Below, one piece after another: positions 1-7,853 of a stretch of 64,000 bases of DNA. The notes under the pieces were generated by a model. It saw only the letters and a list, made by a program, of their open reading frames with translations. It was not told where the DNA came from and did no database searches. Source of the DNA: JAHRAW01 sp963693025 (GTDB taxonomy: Bacteria; Pseudomonadota; Gammaproteobacteria; Arenicellales; Poriferihabitantaceae); the NCBI GenBank assembly GCA_963693025.1, contig OY843749.1:1798001-1862000 (forward strand), written 5' to 3'. The position numbers and the translations under genes are program-made. Numbering within the stretch: position 1 is the first letter of the stretch; each line of letters opens with the position of its first letter.

Positions 1-621
1 GCCCTGCTCGCGCTGGCCGTTTTGCTCGACGATGACGGTCACATTCAGGCGAACCAGCGGGCGAATGTCCGCCGCCAGCAGCCCGTCCGCGCGCGCCACC
101 AAAATCACATCTTGCACCGCCGCCAGGTTGACCATCACCTCGCTCACGCGCGGGTCGGCGTCGCGCGCGATTTTTTCAACGCGCCGAATCAGCGCGACCT
201 TTTCATCATCGCGCAACGACCCGAGCGGGTCGACCGGCGGGTATAACATCGCGCCGCCGCCGCCACGCCGTTTGATTGCGGCGCCCGCCGAGGTCGCCAA
301 CGCCGACGGGTTGCGCGCGATTGAGCGCGCCGCGCCGGCGGCGTCGGACAGCGCCGGCAGAATCAGTTCATCCGAATACGCGAAGCCGGTCTTGTCGCCG
401 CTGACCGCGCGCACCCCCGCGCCTTGCTCGATGCCGTGGCTGCCGGACTTGACCGTGCCCTCTTCAAGCGACCAGGACTCGCGGCGCGAATATTGAAAAT
501 ACAAATCCGCATAGTCTATTTGCGCGCCCATCAACCGGCCCAGCACCTGGTCGATTTCGCGGTCGCCGATTCCGGCGGGTTCAAGCAAAGTATTTCTGAC
601 GTCTTGCAGCAGTTCCGGCAT
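1..621 (-). CDS. tldD: TldD metalloprotease-family protein, N-terminal part (runs off left edge)
   Basis: TldD pairs with TldE/PmbA as a cytosolic metalloprotease-like complex that degrades or processes peptides (microcin B17 maturation and CcdA turnover in E. coli). Translating the minus strand from the ATG at 621 gives 207 residues beginning MPELLQDVR, with the typical TldD N-terminal segments (YADLYFQ, SLEEG, IEQGAGVRAVSGDKTGFAYS). The frame is still open at base 1, so the gene is cut by the window. The family's HExxxH zinc motif would lie beyond the edge and cannot be checked. It follows the nitrilase-family gene on the same strand after a 70-bp gap, a gene order common in proteobacteria. 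The identification rests on sequence pattern and neighbourhood and is firm. Confidence 0.9.
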   Translation of the reverse strand, partial: MPELLQDVRNTLLEPAGIGDREIDQVLGRLMGAQIDYADLYFQYSRRESWSLEEGTVKSGSHGIEQGAGVRAVSGDKTGFAYSDELILPALSDAAGAARSIARNPSALATSAGAAIKRRGGGGAMLYPPVDPLGSLRDDEKVALIRRVEKIARDADPRVSEVMVNLAAVQDVILVARADGLLAADIRPLVRLNVTVIVEQNGQREQG

Positions 622-691
622 CGCTAAGCCTTTATGGTGAGTTCAAGTTCAGTTGGGTTGCCCGGTCGCCGGCGCTCAGACGCTCAGGCAC

Positions 692-1534
692 TCAGGCAAA
701 CAAGTCGGGGCGACGATGCGACAGGCACGGCAGTTGCGCGCGAATCCGCTCGAGTTTGCCGCCGTCAATCTCGGCAAACAACACCCCCGGCGCGGTTTTG
801 CGTTCCGCCAGCACCTCGCCCCAAGGTCCGATTATAAGGCTATGCCCGTAAGTTTGTCGGCCATTGCTGTGCCTGCCGGTCTGCGCCGGCGCAATCACAT
901 AGCAGCAGTTCTCAATCGCGCGGGCGCGCAGCAGCGTCGTCCAGTGCGCCGCGCCGGTGGCGGCGGTGAATGCGGAAGGCACGACCAGACTGGTGGCGCC
1001 CAGCGCGGACAGTTTGCGGTAGAGTTCCGGGAAGCGCAGGTCGTAGCAGACCGTCAGCCCGACCGCGCCCGCCGGGGTGTCCTGCACCACGCACGCATCG
1101 CCCGGCATCGTGTAGTCCGACTCCCGATGCGCTTCGCCGCCGGCCACGGTCGCCTCGGACAGCGCCATGTCGAACAGGTGGATTTTGTCGTAGCGCGCCA
1201 CGTTGGCGCCGTGGTCGTCATAGACCAGTAGCGTGTTGAAGATGCGCGCCGGGTCATCGCTGCGAATCGGCAGCGTGCCGGCGATAATCCAGATGCCCGC
1301 CCGGCGCGCCAGCCGCGCCAGAAACCGCTGGATTTTCCCCTCGCCCCCCGCGCCATGGACTTCCGCGCACGCGCGCAACCGCCGCTTACCTTTCGGCATC
1401 AACGCAAAGCACTCCGGCAACGCCACCAGTTCCGCGCCCTCGGACCCGGCGGTTTCAACATACCCGGCGACCGCCTCGAGGTTGCGGTCAATGTCGTCGC
1501 CGGAGGTGGTCTGCACCGCCGCAATCAGGGTCAT
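692..1534 (-). CDS. Carbon-nitrogen hydrolase (deaminated-glutathione amidase / omega-amidase type)
   Basis: This 280-residue nitrilase-superfamily protein probably hydrolyses small amides; the NIT1/YbeM-like subgroup repairs deaminated glutathione. The catalytic triad can be placed by motif: Glu in LPECF (about residue 41), Lys in YDKIHLFD, and Cys in VCYDLRFPELY (about residue 164). The C-terminal GPWGEVLAE segment is also typical. The length is normal for the family. It lies between the cell-wall hydrolase gene and tldD on the same strand, matching the usual nit-tldD neighbourhood. No signal peptide is visible, so it should be cytosolic. The exact substrate within the nitrilase family is inferred. 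Confidence 0.85.
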   Translation of the reverse strand: MTLIAAVQTTSGDDIDRNLEAVAGYVETAGSEGAELVALPECFALMPKGKRRLRACAEVHGAGGEGKIQRFLARLARRAGIWIIAGTLPIRSDDPARIFNTLLVYDDHGANVARYDKIHLFDMALSEATVAGGEAHRESDYTMPGDACVVQDTPAGAVGLTVCYDLRFPELYRKLSALGATSLVVPSAFTAATGAAHWTTLLRARAIENCCYVIAPAQTGRHSNGRQTYGHSLIIGPWGEVLAERKTAPGVLFAEIDGGKLERIRAQLPCLSHRRPDLFA

Positions 1535-1594
1535 GCCGTCATCGCCGCGCCGCGCGCCGCCGCCACCGCCACTGCCACTGTCTGAGGCGGGCGG

Positions 1595-2245
1595 CTAAAG
1601 CGTGTAAAAGAGATGGCCGCCGATGAGCGCGACCAGCCGGCTGTTCTTGCTCCAATCCGGTTGCACATCCACCGTATGATAATGCATGGCATCGCCCACC
1701 AGCGCCATCCGCGCGCCTTTCAAGAACAACTCGGCGACAACCATCGCCCGCTGCCAAGCCCGCCCGTCCCTGATGGTGTAATAACGAGGCGGGAGCCGCG
1801 TCCAACTAAACTGCTTGCGCTGCCACACCACCTCGCAAACACGGTCAGGATAACGCCCGCTACGCACCCGATTCATAGTAACCGCCGCAATAGCCGCCTG
1901 CCCCCGAACCGACTCACCCCGCCCTTCGTGGTAGATGTTCATCGCGAGACAGACGAGGTCGCGGGTGTTGGTGGGGGTGGTGGCGGTAGCGATGTCGGCG
2001 GTGGCGACGTCGGCGGTGGTAGCGGGGGTGGTGGCGACGTCGGCGGTGGCGGTAGTGGCGGCGGTGATGGTGGAGGTGGTAGCGGTGGCGACGTTGGTGG
2101 TGGTGGTAGCGGGGGCGACGTCGGTGGTGGGGGTGGCGTCAGCGGCCAACCCCGCCAAGTTGCCCGCCACCGGCAACAGCAGGCCCGCCAGCAACACGGT
2201 CAGCCTGCCAAGCGACCGCGACCGGAATAATGAAATTCTGGACAT
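1595..2245 (-). CDS. SleB-type cell-wall hydrolase with Thr/Ala-rich linker
   Basis: The C-terminal about 125 residues match the Hydrolase_2/SleB family of peptidoglycan lytic enzymes. They start at CLAMNIYHEGRGE, with the conserved catalytic-type Glu in the YHEGRGE motif, followed by AAIAAVTMNRV and a GDAMHYHT segment. I chose the ATG at 2245 (MSRISLFRSR) because it is followed by a basic patch and a hydrophobic stretch (LTVLLAGLLLPVAGNLAGLA) that looks like a signal peptide. The open frame extends upstream to 2449, but that part is not typical of a secreted protein. Between signal and catalytic domain is an about 60-residue low-complexity Thr/Ala/Val linker encoded by a trinucleotide-like repeat. 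Probable role: periplasmic peptidoglycan remodelling. Confidence 0.8.
   Translation of the reverse strand: MSRISLFRSRSLGRLTVLLAGLLLPVAGNLAGLAADATPTTDVAPATTTTNVATATTSTITAATTATADVATTPATTADVATADIATATTPTNTRDLVCLAMNIYHEGRGESVRGQAAIAAVTMNRVRSGRYPDRVCEVVWQRKQFSWTRLPPRYYTIRDGRAWQRAMVVAELFLKGARMALVGDAMHYHTVDVQPDWSKNSRLVALIGGHLFYTL
1965..2145. repeat. Degenerate short tandem repeat encoding the Thr/Ala linker
   Basis: About 180 bp built from imperfect iterations of GGTGGTGGCGGTAGC/GACGTCGGCGGTGGC-like units. On the minus strand it encodes runs such as TTTTNVATATTS and DVATTPATTADVATAD inside the SleB-type hydrolase gene. Repeats of this kind can change length by slippage, so the linker length may vary between strains. 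The boundaries are approximate. Confidence 0.75.
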
Positions 2246-2489
2246 GGTTTCTGGTTGTGTCGGGCGGTTAGCCCTCGCTCCGTTGCCGTTGTGCGTGTGG
2301 CAAATATGGCAAAACGCGCTTTCTTCACCACAAGTTCCGCAGAAGTATACGGACATCTCCGCCAATTTCAACCCCTTTTCGAGGGAAATTAGAGACCCGC
2401 GGACACCAAACAACACCGCAACATCCCCCCCACCCCACCCGCCGCGCAACCCGCCACCTCACTCGCCGCGCGACCCCCAACTACTACTT

Positions 2490-2788
2490 CGTCATTCTCG
2501 AGCGTTAGTGTCCGTTTGCCGCCGCGCTTCTTCTTGCGGCGGCTTACGGACACTTACGACCTCGGGAATCTCGTCCCGTTTGGCGTGGTCTTGAACGGAG
2601 CGACACTAAGACACTGTTCCCGTTCAAAAGACTGCAGGAATGGCGTTGTTTGAACTCAGCGCCAGTCTTAGGGAGATTCCCGAGGACGCAAGTGTCCGGT
2701 AAGCCGCCGCTTAAAAGAAAAGGCGCGGCGGCAACGGACACTAACGCTCGAGAATGACGGGTTATGGGTTATTTTCTACCGTTCGAGA
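2490..2788. repeat. Dispersed palindromic repeat family, copy A
   Basis: The core, 2490-2760, is bounded by a perfect inverted repeat of 27 bp whose first 20 bases are CGTCATTCTCGAGCGTTAGT. Each end continues into a hairpin (GTGTCCGTTTGCCGCCGC pairing with GCGGCGGCTTACGGACAC). The right half matches copy B in reverse orientation. A shorter related module, TTTTCTACCGTTCGAGAATG, follows at about 2770-2790. No coding potential is supported. It fills the space between the SleB-type hydrolase gene and prfC. Confidence 0.85.
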
Positions 2789-2806
2789 ATGACGACTTGC
2801 AACCTA

Positions 2807-4396
2807 TCAAAACTCCCGCGTGGCGCGGAATTGGACTTTGGGCCAGCGTTCTATGCTGAGTTGTAGGTTGGCGCGGTTGGGGGCGATGTAGGTTAGGGCG
2901 TTTAGGCTGTCGAGGGCGAGGTTTTGTTCGTTTTTTCGGCGGAAGTCGCTTTCCGTTTGGGTGTCGGGGAAATAGACCCAGCGTGCGGTGGAGACCGCGA
3001 CGGCTTCGAATGTGCAGGCGACCCCGTATTCGGTTTTGAGGCGGTGGGCGACCACTTCGAATTGCAAAACGCCGACCGCGCCGAGAATCAGGTCGTTGCC
3101 GAGTAGCGGGCGGAACACCTGCGCCGCGCCTTCTTCGCTCAACTGGAGCACGCCGCGGTGCAGCGCTTTGGCGCGCAGCGGGTCCGCCAGCCGCACGCGG
3201 CGGAACAACTCGGGGGCGAAGTTGGGGATGCCGGTGAATTTCAGTTCCTCGCCCTCGCTGAAGGTGTCGCCGATGCGGATGGCGCCGTGGTTGTGCAGGC
3301 CGAGAATATCCCCGGCGCAGGCGTGCGCCGCCTGCTCGCGGCGGTCGGCCATGAAGGTGCGCGCGTTGTGCACGGTCATGGTTTTTCCGGCGCGCACATG
3401 CCGCATTTTCATGCCCTTGTCGAACCGCCCCGAAGTCACCCGCAGAAAGGCGATGCGGTCGTGGTGCGCCGGGTCCATATTGGCTTGGATTTTGAACACG
3501 AATCCGGTGAAGCGGTTTTCGGTTGCGTCCACCGAGCGGGTTTCCGCGGCGCGCGCGCGCGGCGGTGGCGCGAGGTCGACGAAGTTGTCCATCAACTCAT
3601 CCGTGCCGGCGCGGTTCAGCGCCGACCCGAAGAACACCGGCGTCAGCGCGCCGGCGAGATACGCCGCGCGGTCGAATTCATCGCCCGCGCCTTTGAGCAA
3701 CTCCACCTCGTCGCGCAGTTGCACCGCCAGGTCGCCGAGGGCGGCGTCCACCTCGGGGTTACCGAGCCCCGCAATGAGCAGGTCTTCGCGCCGCCCGCCG
3801 CGCCCGGCCAACAGATGGACGACGCCGTCATACAGCCGGTAGACGCCGACGAAGGTCTTGCCCGAGCCGATGGGCCAGGTCATCGGCGCGCAGTTGATTT
3901 TCAGCACCTGCTCCACCTCGTCCATGACGTCGATGGGGTCGCGCCCTTCGCGGTCCATTTTGTTGATGAAGGTCATGACGGGCGTGTCGCGCAGGCGGCA
4001 GATTTCCATCAGTTTGACGGTGCGCTGCTCGACCCCTTTGGCGATATCGATGACCATCAACGCCGAGTCCACCGCCGTCAAGGTGCGGTAGGTGTCTTCG
4101 GAGAAATCGGCGTGGCCGGGGGTGTCGAGCAGGTTGACGACGCGCTCCTTGTAGGTGAACTGCATCACCGAAGAAGTCACCGAAATGCCGCGCTGCTTCT
4201 CCAACTCCATCCAGTCCGAAGTGGCGTAACGCGCGCTCTTGCTCGCCTTGACCGTGCCCGCCAGCCGAATCGCGCCGCCGGACTGAAGCAACTGCTCGGT
4301 CAGGGTGGTCTTGCCCGCATCGGGGTGCGAGATGATGGCGAAAGTGCGGCGAAGTTGGATTTGGTCGCGGAGGGCGTGGTCGCTGAGGTTGCGCAT
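2807..4396 (-). CDS. prfC: Peptide chain release factor 3 (RF3)
   Basis: RF3 is the ribosome-associated GTPase that recycles RF1/RF2 after translation termination. The 529-residue protein has the family's usual length. GTP-binding motifs are clear: G1 HPDAGKTTLTE, switch II DTPGHADFSEDTYR, and G4 NKMDRE. The switch I region contains the characteristic MELEKQRGISVTSSVMQF. The C-terminal RF3-specific part includes LLGNDLILGAVGVLQFEVV. The ATG at 4396 gives MRNLSDHALRDQIQLRRTFAIISH, a normal RF3 start. It lies downstream of pgeF on the same strand after a 68-bp gap. Confidence 0.97.
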   Translation of the reverse strand: MRNLSDHALRDQIQLRRTFAIISHPDAGKTTLTEQLLQSGGAIRLAGTVKASKSARYATSDWMELEKQRGISVTSSVMQFTYKERVVNLLDTPGHADFSEDTYRTLTAVDSALMVIDIAKGVEQRTVKLMEICRLRDTPVMTFINKMDREGRDPIDVMDEVEQVLKINCAPMTWPIGSGKTFVGVYRLYDGVVHLLAGRGGRREDLLIAGLGNPEVDAALGDLAVQLRDEVELLKGAGDEFDRAAYLAGALTPVFFGSALNRAGTDELMDNFVDLAPPPRARAAETRSVDATENRFTGFVFKIQANMDPAHHDRIAFLRVTSGRFDKGMKMRHVRAGKTMTVHNARTFMADRREQAAHACAGDILGLHNHGAIRIGDTFSEGEELKFTGIPNFAPELFRRVRLADPLRAKALHRGVLQLSEEGAAQVFRPLLGNDLILGAVGVLQFEVVAHRLKTEYGVACTFEAVAVSTARWVYFPDTQTESDFRRKNEQNLALDSLNALTYIAPNRANLQLSIERWPKVQFRATREF

Positions 4397-4464
4397 GAAC
4401 GGGCGAGTGGCGGGCGGGGCGCGATTATACGGTTAACTGAGGTGTGCCGGCATACCGGTCACGG

Positions 4465-5247
4465 TCAAAGCGGGGGCAATGCGATTGCGCTGATTTGGCG
4501 ACCGTAGTCGGCTTCGCCGCGCTGACAACTTCGGCGGTAACTGAAAAACCGCGCTTCGTCCCGGAAGGTGTCGTCGGCGAGCGTGTCGATTGCCGCGATT
4601 CCCGCCCGCGCAATGCGCAGCCGCAGATAGCGCGGCAAATCGAAGTGGTGGCGCTCGCCGGCTGCGGTTGGCTCCCGGTGAAAACAGTCTTCGCACGGAA
4701 ACGGCGACTCCGCGCGGAAGCGCGCGACCAACTCCGCCCCGACCCGGTATGAGCGCGCCTGAATCGCCGGACCGATGGCGCACACGATGCGCTCCGGGCG
4801 CGCGCCCAGTCGCGTCATTTCCCCGATGACCGCGTCGGTCACGCCCAGCAACGCGCCCCGCCAGCCGGCGTGGGCGGCGCCGATGACGGGCGGGTCGGCG
4901 AACAGCACCGGCGCGCAGTCCGCCGCCAGCACGCCCAGGCACAACCCGGCTTCGCGCGTGACCATGCCGTCGCCCTCGAACGGCTCGTCGGGGTCGGTGG
5001 CGGCGGTGATGATGCGCACCCGCGCGCCGTGGACTTGCCGGTTGGTGAAGAGGCGCGCGCCACCGAGGTCGTCCGCCACCCGCGCGAGATTGGCGCGGAC
5101 CAATGCCGGGCGGTCGCCGGACAAACGCCCGCCATTCAGCGAAGCGAAAACCCCCGCGGACACGCCGCCCCGGCGCCCATAAAACCCGTGGCGGACAGCG
5201 CCCGCCGCGTCAAGCAACGCGCTGGCAAGGCGGGGCGGGGCGGACAT
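4465..5247 (-). CDS. pgeF: Multicopper polyphenol oxidase/purine nucleosidase family protein (YfiH/LACC1)
   Basis: Members of this family (PgeF/YfiH/LACC1) act as purine nucleoside phosphorylases/deaminases, and PgeF is reported to edit peptidoglycan precursors. The 260-residue product shows the family's metal-site motifs: RQVHGA, LAADCAPVLF, AAHAGWRG, and the C-terminal SYRRSCQRGEADYGRQ. The open frame reaches 5295, but the ATG at 5247 (MSAPPRLAS) gives a normal N-terminus; the 16 extra residues upstream are not family-like. No strong Shine-Dalgarno precedes either start, so the choice is moderately secure. It is the gene before prfC on the minus strand. Confidence 0.88.
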   Translation of the reverse strand: MSAPPRLASALLDAAGAVRHGFYGRRGGVSAGVFASLNGGRLSGDRPALVRANLARVADDLGGARLFTNRQVHGARVRIITAATDPDEPFEGDGMVTREAGLCLGVLAADCAPVLFADPPVIGAAHAGWRGALLGVTDAVIGEMTRLGARPERIVCAIGPAIQARSYRVGAELVARFRAESPFPCEDCFHREPTAAGERHHFDLPRYLRLRIARAGIAAIDTLADDTFRDEARFFSYRRSCQRGEADYGRQISAIALPPL

Positions 5248-5340
5248 CAGGGGAACATACCAGCAATCGCCGCAGAGTTCCACGCGCCACATCAACGCCG
5301 GACGCCACCCGCAAGCGTGGCATCACCCGCGCGCTTTCGC

Positions 5341-5346
5341 TATAAT
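5341..5346 (+). promoter_or_regulatory. Likely -10 element of the tRNA-Ser promoter
   Basis: A perfect TATAAT lies 40 bp upstream of the first base of tRNA-Ser. No convincing -35 hexamer is present at 16-18 bp spacing; the region between is C/G-rich, as in a discriminator. The assignment is inferred from sequence and position only. Confidence 0.5.
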
Positions 5347-5386
5347 CCGCGTTGCCGCCCGGCGCCACCGCCGAGCGCGCCACACC

Positions 5387-5474
5387 GGAGAGCTGGCAGA
5401 GCGGTCGAATGCGGCGGTCTTGAAAACCGTTGACTGTAACAGGTCCGGGGGTTCGAATCCCTCGCTCTCCGCCA
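5387..5474 (+). tRNA. tRNA-Ser(TGA)
   Basis: An 88-nt class II tRNA with encoded CCA. Acceptor arms GGAGAGC (5387-5393) and GCTCTCC (5464-5470) pair perfectly, with discriminator G at 5471 and CCA at 5472-5474. The anticodon loop CTTGAAA between GCGGT and ACCGT gives anticodon TGA, reading UCA/UCG-type serine codons. The long variable arm expected for tRNA-Ser is present, followed by the T arm GGGGGTTCGAATCCC. Confidence 0.97.
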
Positions 5475-5541
5475 TTTCTTTTATTACACGTCATTCTCCC
5501 CTACTTCGGCATTCCCCCCGCTTCGTCATTCGACTACCACC

Positions 5542-5763
5542 CGTCATTCTCGAGCGTTAGTGACCGTTGCCGCCGCGCTTTTTCTTTTAAGCGGCGGCTT
5601 ACGGACACTTTGCGTCCTCGGGAATCTCCCTAAGGTTAGCGCTGAGCCCAAACAACGCCATTCCCGCAGTCTTTTGAGCGGGAATCCAGCGTCTTTTTGT
5701 CGGTGGCACGGTAGGCGTGGGAGGTGATGATAGTTTGCCGTCCATGGACGACTGGATTCCCGC
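5542..5763. repeat. Dispersed palindromic repeat family, copy B
   Basis: It begins with the family end CGTCATTCTCGAGCGTTAGT and the hairpin formed by GCCGCCGCGC...AAGCGGCGGC. The shared body (GCGTCCTCGGGAATCTCCCT) follows, then a small perfect hairpin, ATTCCCGC(5660-5667)/GCGGGAAT(5678-5685). A second 12-bp inverted pair, GCGGGAATCCAG (5678-5689) and CTGGATTCCCGC (5752-5763), closes the element. It occupies the space between tRNA-Ser and dnaG, where no coding sequence is supported. Confidence 0.8.
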
Positions 5764-5774
5764 GTCCACAGGCA

Positions 5775-5848
5775 GTGTAAAAACTCCAAAAATAAAGCGG
5801 CGCATGAAAAATTTTCCCACCCTTTCGATATGCGGAGAGTTTTTACAC
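5775..5848. repeat. 74-bp inverted-repeat element (12-bp perfect arms)
   Basis: GTGTAAAAACTC at 5775-5786 is exactly complementary in reverse to GAGTTTTTACAC at 5837-5848, with 50 bp between. An inner pair (GCGCAT/ATGCGG) could extend the fold. It is A+T-rich compared with its surroundings and resembles a small transposon-end pair or miniature element. It lies about 100 bp upstream of dnaG, so it could also influence dnaG transcription. The function is unknown. Confidence 0.5.
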
Positions 5849-5945
5849 AGGCTGGTCCAGCGGAAATGACGGAGTAGGGGGTTTCGCGCCAGCCTGCAAA
5901 GCACCTACCAAGAAAGCCCCCCACAAGTTGGAGTACAATCTTCCA

Positions 5946-7739
5946 ATGGCAGGCAGAATACCGACGGGTTTTATTGACCAGGTTTTGGCGCGGGTTGATG
6001 TTGTGGATGTTATCGACCAGCGGGTGCCGTTGGCTCGGAAGGGGCGGGAGTATCAGGCTTGTTGTCCGTTTCACGAGGAGAAGACGCCGTCTTTTACGGT
6101 CAGCCCGGCGAAGCAGTTTTATCATTGCTTCGGGTGCGGCGAGCATGGGACGGCGATTGGCTTTTTGATGAAGTATGCCAATTTGGGGTTTGTTGAGGCG
6201 GTGGAGGAGTTGGCGGAAGGGGTCGGGTTGCAGGTGCCGCGGGCGGGCGGGCGGGCGGCGGGCGGGGGTGAGGCGTCGCCGGCGCCGTTGCTTGAGATGG
6301 TTGAGGAGGCCAATCGCTGGTTTCAGCGGCAACTGCGCGAGCCGCGCGCGAAACATGCGATTGCCTATCTCAAAGGGCGCGGGCTGGACGGGCGCATCGC
6401 CGCCGGTTTCGGCATCGGCTATGCGCCGGACGGCTGGGACGCGCTCGCCACCGCGCTCGGCGACAGCGATTTGCGGCGGCAACAACTGTTGAAGGCGGGG
6501 CTGCTTGCGCGGCGCGACAAGTCGGCTGAGAAGTCGCCCGAAAAATCGCTATACGACCGCTTTCGCAACCGCGTGATTTTCCCCATTGAAGACCATCGCG
6601 GGCGGGTGGTCGCCTTCGGCGGGCGCATCCTCGGCGAGGGCGAGCCAAAATACCTCAACTCCCCGGAAACCCCGCTATTCCACAAAGGCACGGAACTCTA
6701 CGGGCTGCACCGCGCGCGGCGGGAAATCGGCAACGCCGGGCGCAGCATCGTGGTGGAGGGCTATATGGATGTGGTCAGCCTGGCGCAGTTCGGCGTCGGC
6801 AACGCGGTCGCCACGCTCGGCACGGCGACCACGCGCACCCACCTGCAGCGGCTGTTCCGGTTGGCGCCGGAAATCGTGTTTTGCTTCGACGGCGACCGCG
6901 CCGGGCGCGCCGCCGCGTGGAAGGCGATGCAGGCGGCGCTGCCGGAAATGCACGACGGGCGGCGCGCCGGCTTCCTGTTTCTGCCCGACGGCGAGGACCC
7001 GGACAGCGTGGTGCGCGCCGAGCAGGCGGACGGATTTGCCGCGCGGGTTGCGCGCGCGTCGCCGCTTGAGGAGTTCCTATTCGCCACCTTGCTGGAGCAG
7101 GTTGACATGGCGACCACCGCCGGCAAAGCCGGATTGGTCGCCCTCGCCAAACCGATGATTTCACAACTGCCGGCGGGCACGCTGCGGGAGATGTTGTCGG
7201 GACGCCTGAGCACGGAGACCGGTTTGTCGGCGCATCAAATTGAGACGCATCAAGCGCAGGGGGCGCGGTCAGCGTGGACGCGCGGGCGCGGCGCGGGGCA
7301 ACGCAAGCCCCTGCAGCCGGGGCAACTCTCCCCACTGGCGCTCGCCATCAGCCTGCTGCTGCAGAACCCGGAACTGGCGGCCACCATTCCCGACCCGGCA
7401 TCCCTGAAACAACTGAACGAGCGCGGCGCGGACATTCTGCTCGGCTTAATCGACAAAATCACACGAGACCCCGAGGTGACAACAGCGCGCCTGCTGGAGT
7501 CGTTCCGCACCGAGCAAAGCCATACCTACCTTGAAAAACTGGCGACTCGCTCTAATCTGATTGACCAGGAGGCGCTGGTGTCGCAGTTCAACGATACACT
7601 TGGCCGCTTGCTTGAGAACCATATTGAGCATCGGCGGTTGTGGTTGATTGAAGAACTAAGGCGAGGGGTGCCGGCGGGTGATGAGAGGCGGGCACTTGAG
7701 CGGGAGTTGAAGGAGTTGTTGGATGCTCGGAGAGGGTGA
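5946..7739 (+). CDS. dnaG: DNA primase
   Basis: DnaG synthesises RNA primers at the replication fork. The 597-residue product has, in order, the CHC2 zinc finger (CCPFHEEKTPSF...YHCFGCG, about residues 40-65), the DnaG core with the TOPRIM motif IVVEGYMDVV (about residue 270) and DGDRAG, and a C-terminal DnaB-interaction region. I preferred the ATG at 5946 (MAGRIPTGF) to the in-frame TTG at 5928: MAGRIP is the usual start, and GGAG lies upstream at 5930-5933. rpoD follows after 114 bp. The usual rpsU gene is not upstream; repeat elements occupy that place. Confidence 0.96.
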   Translation: MAGRIPTGFIDQVLARVDVVDVIDQRVPLARKGREYQACCPFHEEKTPSFTVSPAKQFYHCFGCGEHGTAIGFLMKYANLGFVEAVEELAEGVGLQVPRAGGRAAGGGEASPAPLLEMVEEANRWFQRQLREPRAKHAIAYLKGRGLDGRIAAGFGIGYAPDGWDALATALGDSDLRRQQLLKAGLLARRDKSAEKSPEKSLYDRFRNRVIFPIEDHRGRVVAFGGRILGEGEPKYLNSPETPLFHKGTELYGLHRARREIGNAGRSIVVEGYMDVVSLAQFGVGNAVATLGTATTRTHLQRLFRLAPEIVFCFDGDRAGRAAAWKAMQAALPEMHDGRRAGFLFLPDGEDPDSVVRAEQADGFAARVARASPLEEFLFATLLEQVDMATTAGKAGLVALAKPMISQLPAGTLREMLSGRLSTETGLSAHQIETHQAQGARSAWTRGRGAGQRKPLQPGQLSPLALAISLLLQNPELAATIPDPASLKQLNERGADILLGLIDKITRDPEVTTARLLESFRTEQSHTYLEKLATRSNLIDQEALVSQFNDTLGRLLENHIEHRRLWLIEELRRGVPAGDERRALERELKELLDARRG

Positions 7740-7853
7740 TGGTGGAATTCACCCTTTGTGCCAACAACCTGTGCTACAATCCGCCGCCGCATTCCAGCAC
7801 AGCGCGTCCGGCGGGCGTTTCCGCGTCCGGCGTTATTTTTTGAGGTCGATTTC

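Noticed and set aside
1935..2594. Plus-strand Val/Gly-rich frames across the SleB-type hydrolase repeat
   Set aside because: They are the complementary reading of the Thr/Ala linker; only the minus-strand frame has a catalytic domain.
2490..2760. Possible CRISPR array from recurring palindromic units
   Set aside because: The units are inverted and modular, not regularly spaced direct repeats with unique spacers, and no cas gene is present.
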